A DNA stretch of 64,000 nucleotides from the NCBI GenBank assembly GCA_023055355.1, contig JALJCS010000024.1:12229501-12293500 (forward strand), in the 5' to 3' direction. Position 1 is the stretch's first letter. Each line of letters begins with the position of its first letter. Of this stretch, positions 11,766 through 22,786 are shown piece after piece. Source of the DNA: Agelaius tricolor (Eukaryota > Chordata > Aves > Passeriformes > Icteridae). Position numbers and translations under genes: made by a program. The notes beneath the pieces were generated by a model. The model was given only the letters and a program-made list of their open reading frames with translations. It was not told the origin of the DNA and ran no database searches.

Positions 11766-14700
11766 AAAGGATTTTTTCTCATCATGAGAAGGAGTTCTAC
11801 CTTTCAGAAGGACAGAGTGAGCTAAAACTAATGTTTTCATAATTGCGTGGAGAACTGCAGTATAAAATACCCAAGTCATCCCACTGAAGATACAAAAATA
11901 TTGCCAATTTTAAGGCAACTATGCTTCACAGTTTCTTGCTCACTTTTACTGGGTTTCCTAAAGTGAAGCACTTTTGGTTCAAGGACATCTTAATCTCTAG
12001 CTCTTGTTTATTTTTCTTGTCACTGGTCTATTGCTCTCCAGAGGAACATTAAACATCTCAATGGCATGGCTTATATGTGAAATATACAGTTGGTTCAGCA
12101 CAGAGGGCTTCATTTTAGGGCTCATATTAGTGTGTCCCTTGTGAGATGATATTATGCCATTTTTGTCCTTAGATCTTATGGGGAAAGCTATCATCCAGTA
12201 AATTGCCTTAGTCAGATAAACATTACCAGATAGATCTCTACCTGCCTCTCTCAGCAATGGGCTCTGCAGAAGGAAAGGTCATTGTTCATTCTCTTTCATT
12301 TTATCCTGCTCAATTGTTTCTCATTGTATCAAGACAGAGTCAGCTAGTTTTTACCAAGGTGAACTTAGGAAATAATAGTAACATAAACACAGTTTAAGTG
12401 AACCAAAATATTTGACGGTTCTGAGAGAGTGCATTGACTCTTCCAGGAATTTTCTTCATTCAGTTTAATTCTGCCCTGAGTTCAGCAATATGTAAACCTT
12501 TTCCACCCCCTTGGATTTCTACTTTTGCTCTAAAAAGCCTGTAGAAAAGTTTCCCTATGATTTGGAAATAACTTTGTTCTATGTCTGCCAAGGGGTAAAT
12601 TCTATTGAATTGTTTTTCAGCATAAGGAAAAGGTTTACAAAGTCAAAGACAAAATGCTCAGTTATCCATTTTTGACTGTGTCTAGCTTGTCTGTCCATAG
12701 ACAGACTAATAACTCTTAGTATGGCAAATATCATGACTTGGTCTCTACCAGCAAGGAACAGCTGGGGTGGAATGGGGGTGTAATTTTTCCTCTCTGCTCT
12801 AGCACTGCCATTCCTGTTCATGCTGCATCACCAGTTTGTTGCTGTCCTGGCCATGCAGACCCCAGCACTGTGTCTCTTGGAGGCATTTCTAACTGGATAG
12901 TCTAAAATGCTTCTTGTCTGATGTGCTGAATTAATGAAGATTTCAAATTTTTCAAGATGGCGCAGAAAGTTCAGGCCATTACTTGTTTCTGAACTGCAGA
13001 GATGTAAGTGCACTGTATTTCAATACATTGAGAACTCAGTGCATTTTTTAAAATTGAATTCCCTTTAGATGCTTCTTAGTGTGACATTTGAAGTAAAATC
13101 AGCATCAAGCATGGCCTTTTTAAAGAATCTGGCAAGAGCAGTTCCTTTATGGTAGGTACTATTTCAATTTTATTCATTTGTACTGGAGCCAAGAGCTGTG
13201 CATTTGAATCTGTTTAAATGTAATTTGGATTGGATCAGTTTAACCCAGAGACCATACAGGGTAGACTGATGCTTTCATATAATCAGTGAGTCATATATGG
13301 ATTGCAGCCACCCCTAAATGTCTCAAATAAAGCTCGAGATTGCAGCGTGCATTGGAGTAACAGATGATGTGACCAAGGGGCAGCAGTTAGCACTTACCCA
13401 AATGAGACAGATCATACCTCAGTGGGGTTTGTGAGTGCTAATGGGCAGGAATTACACAGACAGCCCCAGACCAGGCACTGAGCATGTCCTGAGGACTATT
13501 TAACTGTTCTCACTGATCCTGCAGGGATCAGGCTGGTTAAGAGAGTGAGAGCTTCCAGATGCAGGTTTTCTGGTGACCTCTCTTTTTGCTACAATCCTTT
13601 CTTTTCTTTGGATGTGAAAGGAATACCATAGCCACAAAGCTCAGGCTCAGCCCCAACACTGGGTATCTCTTTCACCCTGGGAGGCTCACTAGACTCTCTT
13701 CCACAGACTGAGTTTGATTTTCTGATCCTAAAATTGAGAGACTCATGAGAACCATGAGAGCATTTGGCATTTCTGTTTCATCATTCCGTTGGGCATGACT
13801 TACAGAAGTAGTCTAGAAATTCTAATGGGGAAAGGCTTCCTTGCTTTTCTTTTCCTTTTGGATACCACAAACATCTCAGACTTTTAGGTCAATAGTTTGT
13901 TGGACCTGTATTATTCTCAGACTTGCTACTCTTGCATTTGAAAATCCAAGCCTTTCAGAAAATGCTTGCTGGAAATATTAATATCTTCTGCACACATAAA
14001 AGGGCTCCAGTTATCTGGGATGCTGCAAGGGTTGTTCCCACTGGCAAATCAGTCTCTCTATGCTGAAAATCCTGTCTTCAATCCTTTAAAACATGGAACA
14101 CATTCAACTGTTTCACTAGTAACTGACATTCACTGGAAGGCAGAGGCTGGGGGAACTGACCTTGGGCAAACTCGGTGTGCTCTGTGCTCTAGCAATTATA
14201 TCAATCTGCCTTTTCTGATTTTTTTCTGAATTCTAAGAATCAAAGGAAACTAAATAGCAAAAATGCCTGTGCAAGTGCTCGTGTCAAACCCATACATCCT
14301 GCACAACCTGTACCTGATAGCAGCACTCTTGATCAGTAGGAGAGGTATAGAGCAAAGCCTCCTGCAGAATTGCTCTCATATTGGCCAAAAGGCCCATCAG
14401 TATTCTGCTCTGTGGTTCTCTTTCAAGCCCCTGTGACAGAGTGTGTACAGAGCAAAAGATTGCTGTTACCAACATTCATATGGATCTGTCTGCCCTGCAC
14501 TGTGTTTCAAATGTAAGAGATGCCACACTGAATCAAGCTGAGGATCTACTATTCTGATGTTCTGACAATGACTGAAACCAGTTGCTCTGTAAGATATAGC
14601 TGTGCAATAACTGAGAAGTGAGCTAGGTTGGGGATGGCTTCTGTATCCCATATTCCATTTTTTCTCACAAAATACCACCCTACATTTACAGGAAGCAAAC

Positions 14701-15206
14701 AGACCTTTTCTTCCCAACATCAGGTTGGAAAGCTCTCATCTTCCTTTAGAGTTCAAGGTGGATATTATTAATCTCTTTCCTGTCTGGGTGACTCAGAGTT
14801 TTCCTCAGACATCACTACTGGGAAAAAATAAAGTATTGGAACACTTGTCATCTGGGTCCAGAGCTGAAATGAATTTTGTTTTTGCCACTATAACACAAGG
14901 TAATTGCATTGCATGCATTTGTGTTCTCTTAGCTGCAAAAGGTCAGTCAGATTATTGTGCATCTCCTTCAGCCCTGTCTTGCCAAGATTGTGACAAACAG
15001 TTGTAGGGAGTCTCTCTCACAGTGCTCAGCTACTGTTCCAAAGCAGAGAAAATACACCTACTGCACTGAGCCTTGTAGGCTGTAAGTTTCTATCACTTTA
15101 ATAGCCTATGTCCTTAAATATCACCTCTGTGCTCACTGTGCTTCTTCAGCAGAACTTTAACACCTTTAAAATCTCATTAGCTGCTCAGAATTTGGCCAAG
15201 GCTCAA
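11766..15206. other. gene-free single-copy DNA
   Basis: No gene or mobile element is recognised. The 86-codon frame on the minus strand at 11997-12257 has a fairly protein-like composition but no recognisable family and no convincing splice sites. Everything else is ordinary spacer. Confidence 0.5.
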
Positions 15207-15346
15207 AGAATCACAGATTATTCTGAGTTGGAAGGGACCCACAAGGATCATTGAATCCATCTCTGAGTGAATGGCCCATAATGGGATCAAGCCCACGACC
15301 TTGGCATTGCTGGCACTGTGCTCTGACCAAACAAGCTTCATCTGGA
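15207..15346 (-). mobile_element. SINE: tRNA-Ile-derived head with CR1 tail (TguSINE1-like)
   Basis: Read on the minus strand, this short element has two parts. The head (15346 down to about 15272) can be aligned along its length to a tRNA-Ile gene: an A box (aagcttgtttggtcagag), a mutated anticodon loop, a B box (ggtcgtgggcttgatccc) and an end reading tgggcca or similar. The tail (15271 down to 15207) is the 3' end of a CR1 LINE, with the gggtcccttccaactcag segment and the gtgattct end. Such SINEs use the CR1 reverse transcriptase through the shared tail; a tRNA-Ile/CR1 SINE is known from zebra finch. The anticodon position and several stem bases are altered, so it is not a tRNA gene. No clear target-site duplication is visible. 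Confidence 0.75.
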
Positions 15347-18054
15347 TCTTGGGCCTTGCTCATTCAACTGCTTCAACACCAAAACCTCAGAGCTTTTTTT
15401 CAGCTATGATGACCACTGACCCAATCCTCTTTATCAAGAAAGAGAAATGGTGGCAGCAGAAGAAGATACAGAAAGTTTTGTCTTCTAAATGGACATGCTT
15501 GGCTTTCAGGTAGCAGAATCACTGTGCAGGGTGTGTAGAGCTTTTGTCACAGCTCAGCTGTTGGCCACAGATCTCCAAAAGCTGCCACACAGGGGTCAGG
15601 GGGCTGGGAGCTCAGTCCAGAACATGCCAAATGGGTTGATTAGAATGTCACTTTTGAGGACGCTGGATGGAAAGGGGAGCTCAGCTTCTGACAACATTTA
15701 CGTAAGTGCTTCTGAGGGGAAGCCAATGCCACAAGCCTCTGTGCTTTAGACCCTTTTTCTCCATGAACACAAGCAAGCAGTGGGACAGAGAGTTTGCCTA
15801 GAGCAGCTGTGCAGTCTCCATTGTAGACATTTGAGATCCAGGTGGGCAAACCCACAGCCAACCCTGTAATTCTGAGCTCAGCCTTGCCTGACCCTAAGCA
15901 GAACAACCCTGGGCTGTGCAGCCCCCAGCAGAGGAGGGGACACAGCCCTGGCTTGGTGGACACCTTTCTTCAGGAGGTGGCAAAGGATTCATCTTCCACT
16001 GGGGATGTGTTCCCATGAGCCATTGACTCTGTCATCTCTGCTCTCACAGCTCTGGGAGGAGTTGGGGCAGTGTGTGGCTGCTTCACTACTCAGTGTCTGC
16101 ATGGCCAGGGTGGGCTATAAGTAATTTTCAACCAGCATCTGCATAAGAAACATCATGAAAACACGGTTCTGTGCAGTTTTATTATTTAGTTTGTCCCTCT
16201 TTCCATAAAAGATTGAATTTGGTATTTTTTTTTTTACCTAAATCAAAGAACAAAACCCAAGCAAAAATTCAGTCTGGTATAATTTTTGGATAAAATTTCA
16301 GATTCATCATTTTTAAGAAAAGCAGGAACATTTGTCAGGCACATTTTTTTTTTTTTTTCTGATTTTTCATAATGAAAACTGGGTATATTAGGAGATCATG
16401 CAGGCACAACTAGCTGGCAGAGCTCACCTGCAGTGGTAAAGAATGCAGATTAAATTGCTCTGAAACTTCTTTTATAATATCATCACTCTGTGGGTACCTA
16501 GAGCACATACCCAAGGATATGTGTGTAAGTCTCCATAGACATAGACAGGCACGAGGTGGAGAAGTTTGAAAGAGAGATAAAACATACAACCTTTTGAAAT
16601 TTATCTGCTTAGAGCACAAGGTAATACATAAAAGAAAAATTAATTTTCTGTGTTTACAGTTTATGTTAAATGCCATTGTAGATAGAATCTCAGTTACAAA
16701 GGCAGTTTGGTTCAGGATGATTTGGTTACTAGCTTTTTTTAATGGAAATGTCACTATTTCAAAGCAACAATGCTGAGTATTAACTTCAGACATGTCACGT
16801 GGCAACAAGTTGGACTAATCTCTTCTGTCACAACAGGTTTGGTTCCTCCATTTATTTACTTTGGGTTTAAATAAAACTAATCAAAAAATTTTCAGGAGTT
16901 GTTCACAAATAGCAGCAGATGGGGCAGGAAGCCTGTGCCTACGCCAGTTCAGTGATGAGACAGAAATCACACAGGTGACAGAAATGCTTCAATAAGATGT
17001 GACAGGTCATCCTCACTGCTCACCATGGGTTTGGTAAGTCTCTGGTGACAGGCTTAGAGCAGCCAATTCGCTGCTTTGCTTGAATCATTTGAAAGTCTAG
17101 AGGCAAGCACAAGAAAATAGTTGAACTGATGTCATTAGGGACTATTTGGTTTGAGGAAAATTCTCTGATACATATTTTTGTCAGGGAAATGATTTTGTCA
17201 GCCTACATGCTTACATCCCATGTTTCAGCTCTGAACATTGATTTATAGCCAAAAGAAGCAAAATTGCAACATAATTAAAGACGTAGTTTATGTGAATATT
17301 TGCTTTTCTGACAAAGCTGCTGGAAAGGAACTTTAAAATGACCTTTTCCTTCTGCATAATAAATAATATCTACCATTCAAAATGGTGTAGAACATTTCAT
17401 TACATGACCAGAGGTTTTGAGTTTCCTTTAGGAGGACATCAAGTTAACTTGTGCACAAGGCTTTTGCCACTGCACTGGCTCAGTCACAAGGTGAGGTGGT
17501 GAGTAAGGGGATCAGATGTTCCACCTGACCTTTGAGATCCTACTTTGCACAGATATTGCACCCCAGGAACATTCTTTTGTCCCTTGCAACATAATCTCTG
17601 CTCAAACATTACCATACAGGGCCAGGCTGTTGTTGGTGTAAACATGTTTTAAAAGCATTTTTGTACAGTTATTTTGTAACTCTTATCTATAAATCCCTTC
17701 AATGAAATATCAGAGAGTTATTCAGCTGTGAAACTACGCAGAGGAGACATTTTCCTCATCCTGGGTCAGCATTTTCTGACTTTCTGTAAACACTCTCTCA
17801 CATGATGCTCGTTAATAGGCTTCCTCATGCAGAAAATTCTTGGCAGCCACTGGAAAAGTTCTCCAAAAGACTGATTACTTTCCCTTTGCCTGAGGCCAGT
17901 TGCTGATCATGGCCCTTACGTAGCATGACAAACAGAGTTAATATCAGAGCATGCAGCCAGGACTGTGAAACACTCAGTCATGCACTAGTTAAAGCCTGGC
18001 CTACCAACACCCCAGGAGGTTTAATAATGTGCTGCAACCTGTTGGTACCAGTTC

Positions 18055-18440
18055 CCAAGAGTTTTAAAAGGGGGTGGGGTGGCTGGAGGATGAAGGCAGC
18101 AGAGGATGAATGTAGCTGGAGTTCACCCAAGGGCACACTGCCATGGTCTGAGGGCACTAATGTGATGGGCTGCTCCTGCCAGCCCCTCCTGGGGGGTTTC
18201 CAACCCTGCTCATGGCCCAGGACCACATTTCAGTTCAGCTGGCCCTCAACCAAACAGCCCATCCAGCCCTCACCCTGCCCCAGGGATGTGCCTCATTCCT
18301 GGGCTGGACCTTCCCATGGCCACTCCCCACTCCCTGCCGAGGCTCTGGGATGGACTGCAGCTGGCAGAGCCCTGCCCTGCCACCATTTGTATGCAGGAAG
18401 CTCCTGGGATGACTTCCCAGACTCCGTCATTTTCCCCTGA
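18055..18440. other. GC-rich patch of unknown origin
   Basis: This block is clearly richer in G and C than its surroundings. The first part (about 18060-18130) is G-rich on the plus strand and the rest (about 18170-18430) C-rich. CpG is scarce, so it is not a CpG island. The longest open frame of the window (17925-18440, 171 codons) ends here, but is rich in Trp, Pro, Ser and Cys, is overlapped by frames on both strands, and matches no family I know; it is explained by few stop codons in GC-rich DNA. The block may be part of an unrecognised repeat. Confidence 0.4.
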
Positions 18441-19050
18441 CCTAAGAACACAATGCACGCTTGTATCATCACAAATTGTGCCAGCTTATTTTCCGAAGAA
18501 GGGCTCTAGACAAAATAAATACAGTTATTTCTGGGAGGAATCAGAATGTTGTTATTTATTAGTGGTGGTAATGATCCTGCATATCTGTTGTGCTAAGCAG
18601 ATGGATCTCTAGGCCCTTTGCAAATGTTGCTACTTTTATTAATAAGGGAGAGCTCAGCAAAGCTGCAAAAAAAGAAGAAATGCAGTAACTGTAACAGCAG
18701 GCAGTGCCGCTGCAATAACTCAAGACAAATTAAATGTTAAGTGACCCTGTGAAGTATGTGGGGGATAGAAGGTGTTTAAAAGGAAGAAGGTGTTTAGAAA
18801 GGCCCAGTAGAATTTGGCTGAAACAACCATGCTGGGTAAAAAAAATTGTTTTGCAACAGTTGTTGCAAAGTATTTCTTTTTGTCTGAGCTGTCACATTTA
18901 AACTCTGTCGCAAAGCTGGTGAAAACTTATAATGGAAGTAGTTTATTGGAAGCCAAAATATAGGGAAGATAAGTATGTATACAATAGTGGAAAATAAACC
19001 TCCAACATACCCTTCCTGGGTATTTTGGGTGAGACATCAAATGTTTATGA

Positions 19051-19108
19051 GCCAAAAATAAAAACCCAACCAAACCCCCACTCCCAAAAAAACCAACAAC
19101 AAAACAAT
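19051..19108 (+). repeat. A/C-rich low-complexity tract
   Basis: The plus strand here consists almost only of A and C, with blocks such as aaaacccaaccaaaccccca and ccaacaacaaaaca. This is simple low-complexity DNA; no transposon is visible next to it. Confidence 0.6.
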
Positions 19109-19704
19109 AGGTAAGTGTTAATATCCTTGCATGAGACACATAAAATTAGGAGCAGAAACCAGATCATGCTTTCAGACAGAATTTGGGTGATAGGATAGGT
19201 CTATGTGATCCAAATTTCTTTGAGTTTGCAAAAACTTGTAAAATTGTTCACTAAAATCTGACTAAACCAGTTCAAGTTCTCTGTTCTGTGTACTCCTTGG
19301 CAATCTTCTAGGCTTTCTTTATTGTGGCTGAAAACCCCCTCAATTTAGAATTGTGTAATAAACACTTCCTCTACTCTCAATAAAAGACACTATCAAGTTT
19401 TACAAGGAAAGCAGTGACATGGGCTAGATATGTCCAGAGGAAACTTTAGAGGCTGTAAGCCTTTAATTTTTTTCTCCCTCTCTTTGATTTCCAGACCTTA
19501 GGCAAGACTTCCACATGCACACACAAATGCTGAATTTCACCTGCTTTATAAAATAACTGAACAAGTTACACCTTAGATTTCCAAAACCAGGTGCATTAAT
19601 AATTACTGACAGATAGAAAGTCCTTTCAGCCTCATTCCTGTATTTCCCTGTCTAATTGTTTTTTTTTCTGGGATTCCATGTCTCATCTTTCCTCACACTG
19701 ATAT

Positions 19705-19742
19705 TTCAGTAGGACACCTCAGTGTGGAGGTGTCCTGTTGAA
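19705..19742 (+). repeat. inverted repeat able to form a 16-bp hairpin
   Basis: Ten perfectly paired bases (aggacacctc at 19711-19720 with gaggtgtcct at 19727-19736) surround a six-base loop. The stem continues outward through two G-T pairs and four Watson-Crick pairs, to 16 bp in all. It is shorter than a typical microRNA precursor stem. No terminator or transposon end explains it. Confidence 0.5.
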
Positions 19743-19920
19743 TGGAGGGTGGGAGACACCAGCCTCTGTGTGCATTGTGCTCCTATGGAAGCATTGCTAA
19801 GAATGGAACATGGCTGAAAAGACAGCTCAGAATGAAAATGTGCCTTTGCACAGCCAGGATAGACTATGAAATTAAATGCATGTCAAAGTAAAGTGATGCA
19901 TGTAGGAAAACCATCACCCA

Positions 19921-19965
19921 AACTTCATTTGTAAAATGAGGGGTTCTGACCTAGCCTTTGCCAGT
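19921..19965 (+). repeat. possible ancient L2/MIR-type fragment
   Basis: The segment ttcatttgtaaaatgagggg followed by ttctgacctag resembles the 3' end shared by L2 LINEs and MIR SINEs (…tcatctgtaaaatgaggggnttggactag…). The match is short and only a library search can separate it from chance. Confidence 0.25.
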
Positions 19966-20349
19966 TTTGAGAGGCTTTGGGGAAACAATTGATAATTCCA
20001 TGAAAATGACAGCCCAGTGCTCAGCACTGAGCAACAACAACAAAAAAAACTGGAAACGTTAGGAACTATTGGTAAAGCAATAGAGAACAAACCAGAGTTG
20101 GTTATGCCTTTATATAAATGCATGGCATGTCTGTGTCTTTATACTGTTCTGGTCTTTTCATCTCAGAAAGAATATAGGTAGAACTGGAAAAAGGTTCAAT
20201 TGTCCTTGATTGTCAAGGGCTATCAATATATGGGATGTGTGCTGTGCAAGGAATAGCTAAGTAAGCCAAGATTCTTCTTTCTGGAAAAGAGACAAATTGC
20301 AGGCAACATGCTAGAAGGCTATAAAATCAGGAGTGAGGTGGAGAGGATG

Positions 20350-20560
20350 GATGGGAGCTGATGGTTCACTGTCTCTTCCACTACAAGTACTAGGGATCAT
20401 CACAGTCAGATGGTAGGAGCAAGCTTCAAAACAAGCAGAAGTAGGTTATTCTTCATGCAGTAGGTGATATGTCAGTGACACTGCCTGCCAAAGGATGTCG
20501 TGAATACGAAAGGTTTAGCAAGGAACTAGGAGAGACGGGACAGGTTAATGGAAGAGAAAT
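20350..20560 (+). repeat. possible old dispersed retroposon fragment
   Basis: The order of phrases gtaggagcaagcttcaaaac, ttattcttcatgcag, cctgccaaaggatgtcgtga recalls an old dispersed repeat of birds and reptiles with a CR1/L3-like 3' region. Divergence is high and the ends cannot be defined. I hold this weakly. Confidence 0.22.
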
Positions 20561-20811
20561 ACTTTGGGGAATATACAATACACAGTAGCCAGACTTAGCC
20601 CAGGGCTTAGCCAGGCCTCAGCCCATGGTGACTGGGGAAGTGTGATGAAGGGTTGTAATCTAGTCCTGCCATTTGCTTAGTTCTTCCTGGTCAAGCCCCT
20701 TAGGGCAGCTGTAACCTCAAATCCTGTCTTCTGGGAGCTTTGGCTCTCGTCAGTTTGGCTATTCATATGTTCGGTGAGAAGCAATAACCTAGCAAAAGGA
20801 GGATTCTTCAG

Positions 20812-20900
20812 GTCTGGTGGGCTTGGAAATGCTAGGCTCATGGTTGGACTTGATGACATTAAAGGTCTTTTTTTCTACCCTAAATGATTCTATGATTCTT
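20812..20900 (+). mobile_element. CR1 3' tail fragment, plus strand
   Basis: This is the last part of a CR1 LINE: a 'gtgggcttgg.aatgctagg' segment, then tggttggacttgatgacatt, aaaggtc, and an end of repeated attctatg units (20886-20900). It is the same tail type as the copies at 29889-30450 and 58223-58923. Upstream of about 20812 CR1 similarity fades, so this is a severely 5'-truncated or decayed copy. It has no coding capacity. Confidence 0.75.
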
Positions 20901-22182
20901 TACGTCTTTTTTTTTTTTACAGTAATGCAGTTGCTAGACTGCATTTAACTCCAGTTGACTTATGTACTAATATACCCCTATGTACCAGACCAATACAGTT
21001 CTTATTCCAGAGGTGTTCTTGTGTCCATCAGTATAAATATGTCCTTTTTGTCACAGTCCAATTCCTCCCTTTTGTCTTTTTCCTCTCTGTGCTTTTCATG
21101 CCAGTGCTATGTCATTTCTATTGCAAAACAAAGGAAAGGCCTTTGTATTACACAAGGAAATCTAATTTGCTTTTCACAATGGAGCTAAAACTGGTGATTG
21201 ATGTGTTTCAGTAATTAATTCTGCTACCTGCAAGTTGCTGAATGTAAGATTTAGGAAGACAGGGAGAATGGGTGAAAATGGAAAATATATTAGCAACTTT
21301 TGTGTTTTGTGCTACAGTGTTCAATATGCCACCCATTTATGTTTGAACAGGAGAACAACTTTCTAATACAGGAAGATAACCCTCTATGTTGGAGAGGAAA
21401 AGTCTGATAATTATACTGCCTATTGAGAAAGGAATAATTGAGCACTGGGTGCCAGCATACATTGTCTCAGGAGAAGAAAGAAGCAAAAATTGTGAGTATT
21501 GGACAAGTCAAAAGTTATAAGGAAGCTAGAATTTTTGAGAGTAGTGGTATATTTTAACTCCACATTGTTGTTAGATCCCATTGTCAGACTGCCTCTACAC
21601 AACACAGGGCCCCAGTGTTCACAGGTACTCGATATAAATCTGGCAGATGCACACACACAGTGGAAAGCTTAGCCCCAAGACTCTGCTGCTATGTGGGAAC
21701 TAATGTATTTTGCTTTGTTTTTCTACTGAAGCTTTCAGTGTCTCTGTTCACAATACGCTCAGTGCCCAGCAGAATTACCTTCATAATAGGAAATGGTAAT
21801 TATATTCATCACCTATGGCTCATTCTTTTGATCTGCCTCTCTGTAGGGAAGAAATTGTGTGTGCTGGGTGGTATTTTGTTTGTGTATTGGAACCTTAGAC
21901 TGGTCTTTGGTAGATGGTCTTCCCCCATTTGAGGTCTTTCCAAAGGCTAGATGTCCTGAATTTTGTGTTACAGCTAGAAGTCACCTGAAAGGTACAGCCT
22001 TTGTGCTACACCCTGATGCCTCACCAATATTGCAGCTGTCAGCTAAATGAACAGGCAAACACCTTCTGGCCTTCGAATCTGTGAATAGTTGCATCACTTA
22101 CCTGACTGAAAAGGCCTTAATGTCAGTATGTAGGACAATTTTGTAAGCACTGCACTACTAAGCTGCACCATCTCGGGATTTC
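20901..22182. other. gene-free single-copy DNA
   Basis: No gene is recognised. Poly-T of 12 at 20907-20918 sits just past the CR1 tail. The frame at 21615-21932 (105 codons) has no recognisable domain. Confidence 0.5.
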
Positions 22183-22786
22183 TGCTGGTCAGAGTGGCTC
22201 CGAGATACATACAAGTCTCTTCCCAGCCCGGCAGTCCAAGGAGTCAGGATTCTTCTGTTCTCATTCTCAAGGTTGTTTATTATTTCTTATCTATAACATT
22301 CTTTCTCTGACCCGCTGCAGGTCTGTCTGGCAGGTTGGGTTGAGGCACACTGCCCATCCTTGGGGTGGTGTTATCTTTCTGTACTAAAAACTACATGTAC
22401 ATTATTTACCATAACTTCGCAATACCTATCACCTATATTAGACAGTGAGTTTCTACCTTAAACCAATCCAAAAGTGTCAACATCATCCAGAACATGGAGG
22501 CTACAATGAAGAAAGAAGAAGGACAGGGTACACCCAAATTGCTCCATCTTGGGACCCTGAACTCCCATTCTAAAAACCCCAAAAATCTACTTTTCACCAT
22601 GTGACAAACTAACTATCATTCTACTTAAACTCTCTTGACTTCTAATTCTTCATATAAAGGTGGTAATTTGCTCCATGGGTCAAAATCAAGGCCACAGGTG
22701 TCTTGGGCTCTGTGCCAAGGTCTCTGAGCCCCCAGCAGGGGCTCGAGCCATCCAGGACAGCCAGAGGGATGTCCTGAGCTCTGACA
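22183..22786 (-). mobile_element. solo LTR of an ERVK-type avian endogenous retrovirus, minus strand
   Basis: On the minus strand this 604-base element starts with tgtcagagct (22786 downward) and ends with gaccagca (22183), giving the TG...CA ends of a long terminal repeat. Near its 3' end it has a polyadenylation signal AATAAA (22281-22276 on the minus strand). The overall sequence resembles the ERVK-type LTRs common in songbirds. No gag, pol or env sequence lies on either side, so it is a solo LTR left by recombination between two LTRs. Both ends look intact, which suggests a fairly young insertion. The six bases just outside each end (gatttc and gcactg) do not match, so no target-site duplication is seen. 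The frame at 22625-22882 on the minus strand crosses its edge and is not a gene. Confidence 0.75.

Larger units (their letters stand above)
15347..20811. other. gene-free single-copy DNA
   Basis: No gene is recognised. The stretch holds poly-T of 15 at 16344-16358, a GC-rich patch at 18055-18440, an A/C-rich tract at 19051-19108, a strong short hairpin at 19705-19742, and weak hints of ancient repeats at 19921-19965 and 20350-20560. A perfect 8-bp inverted repeat (tttgcaac/gttgcaaa) with a 4-base loop lies at 18850-18869. Confidence 0.5.

Noticed and set aside
15272..15346. Possible tRNA-Ile gene on the minus strand.
   Set aside because: The anticodon and stems are altered and it is fused to a CR1 tail, so it is the head of a SINE.
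17925..18440. Longest open frame in the window, 171 codons, plus strand.
   Set aside because: Composition (Trp, Pro, Ser, Cys rich) follows from GC-rich DNA with few stop codons, frames on both strands overlap it, and no domain is recognised.
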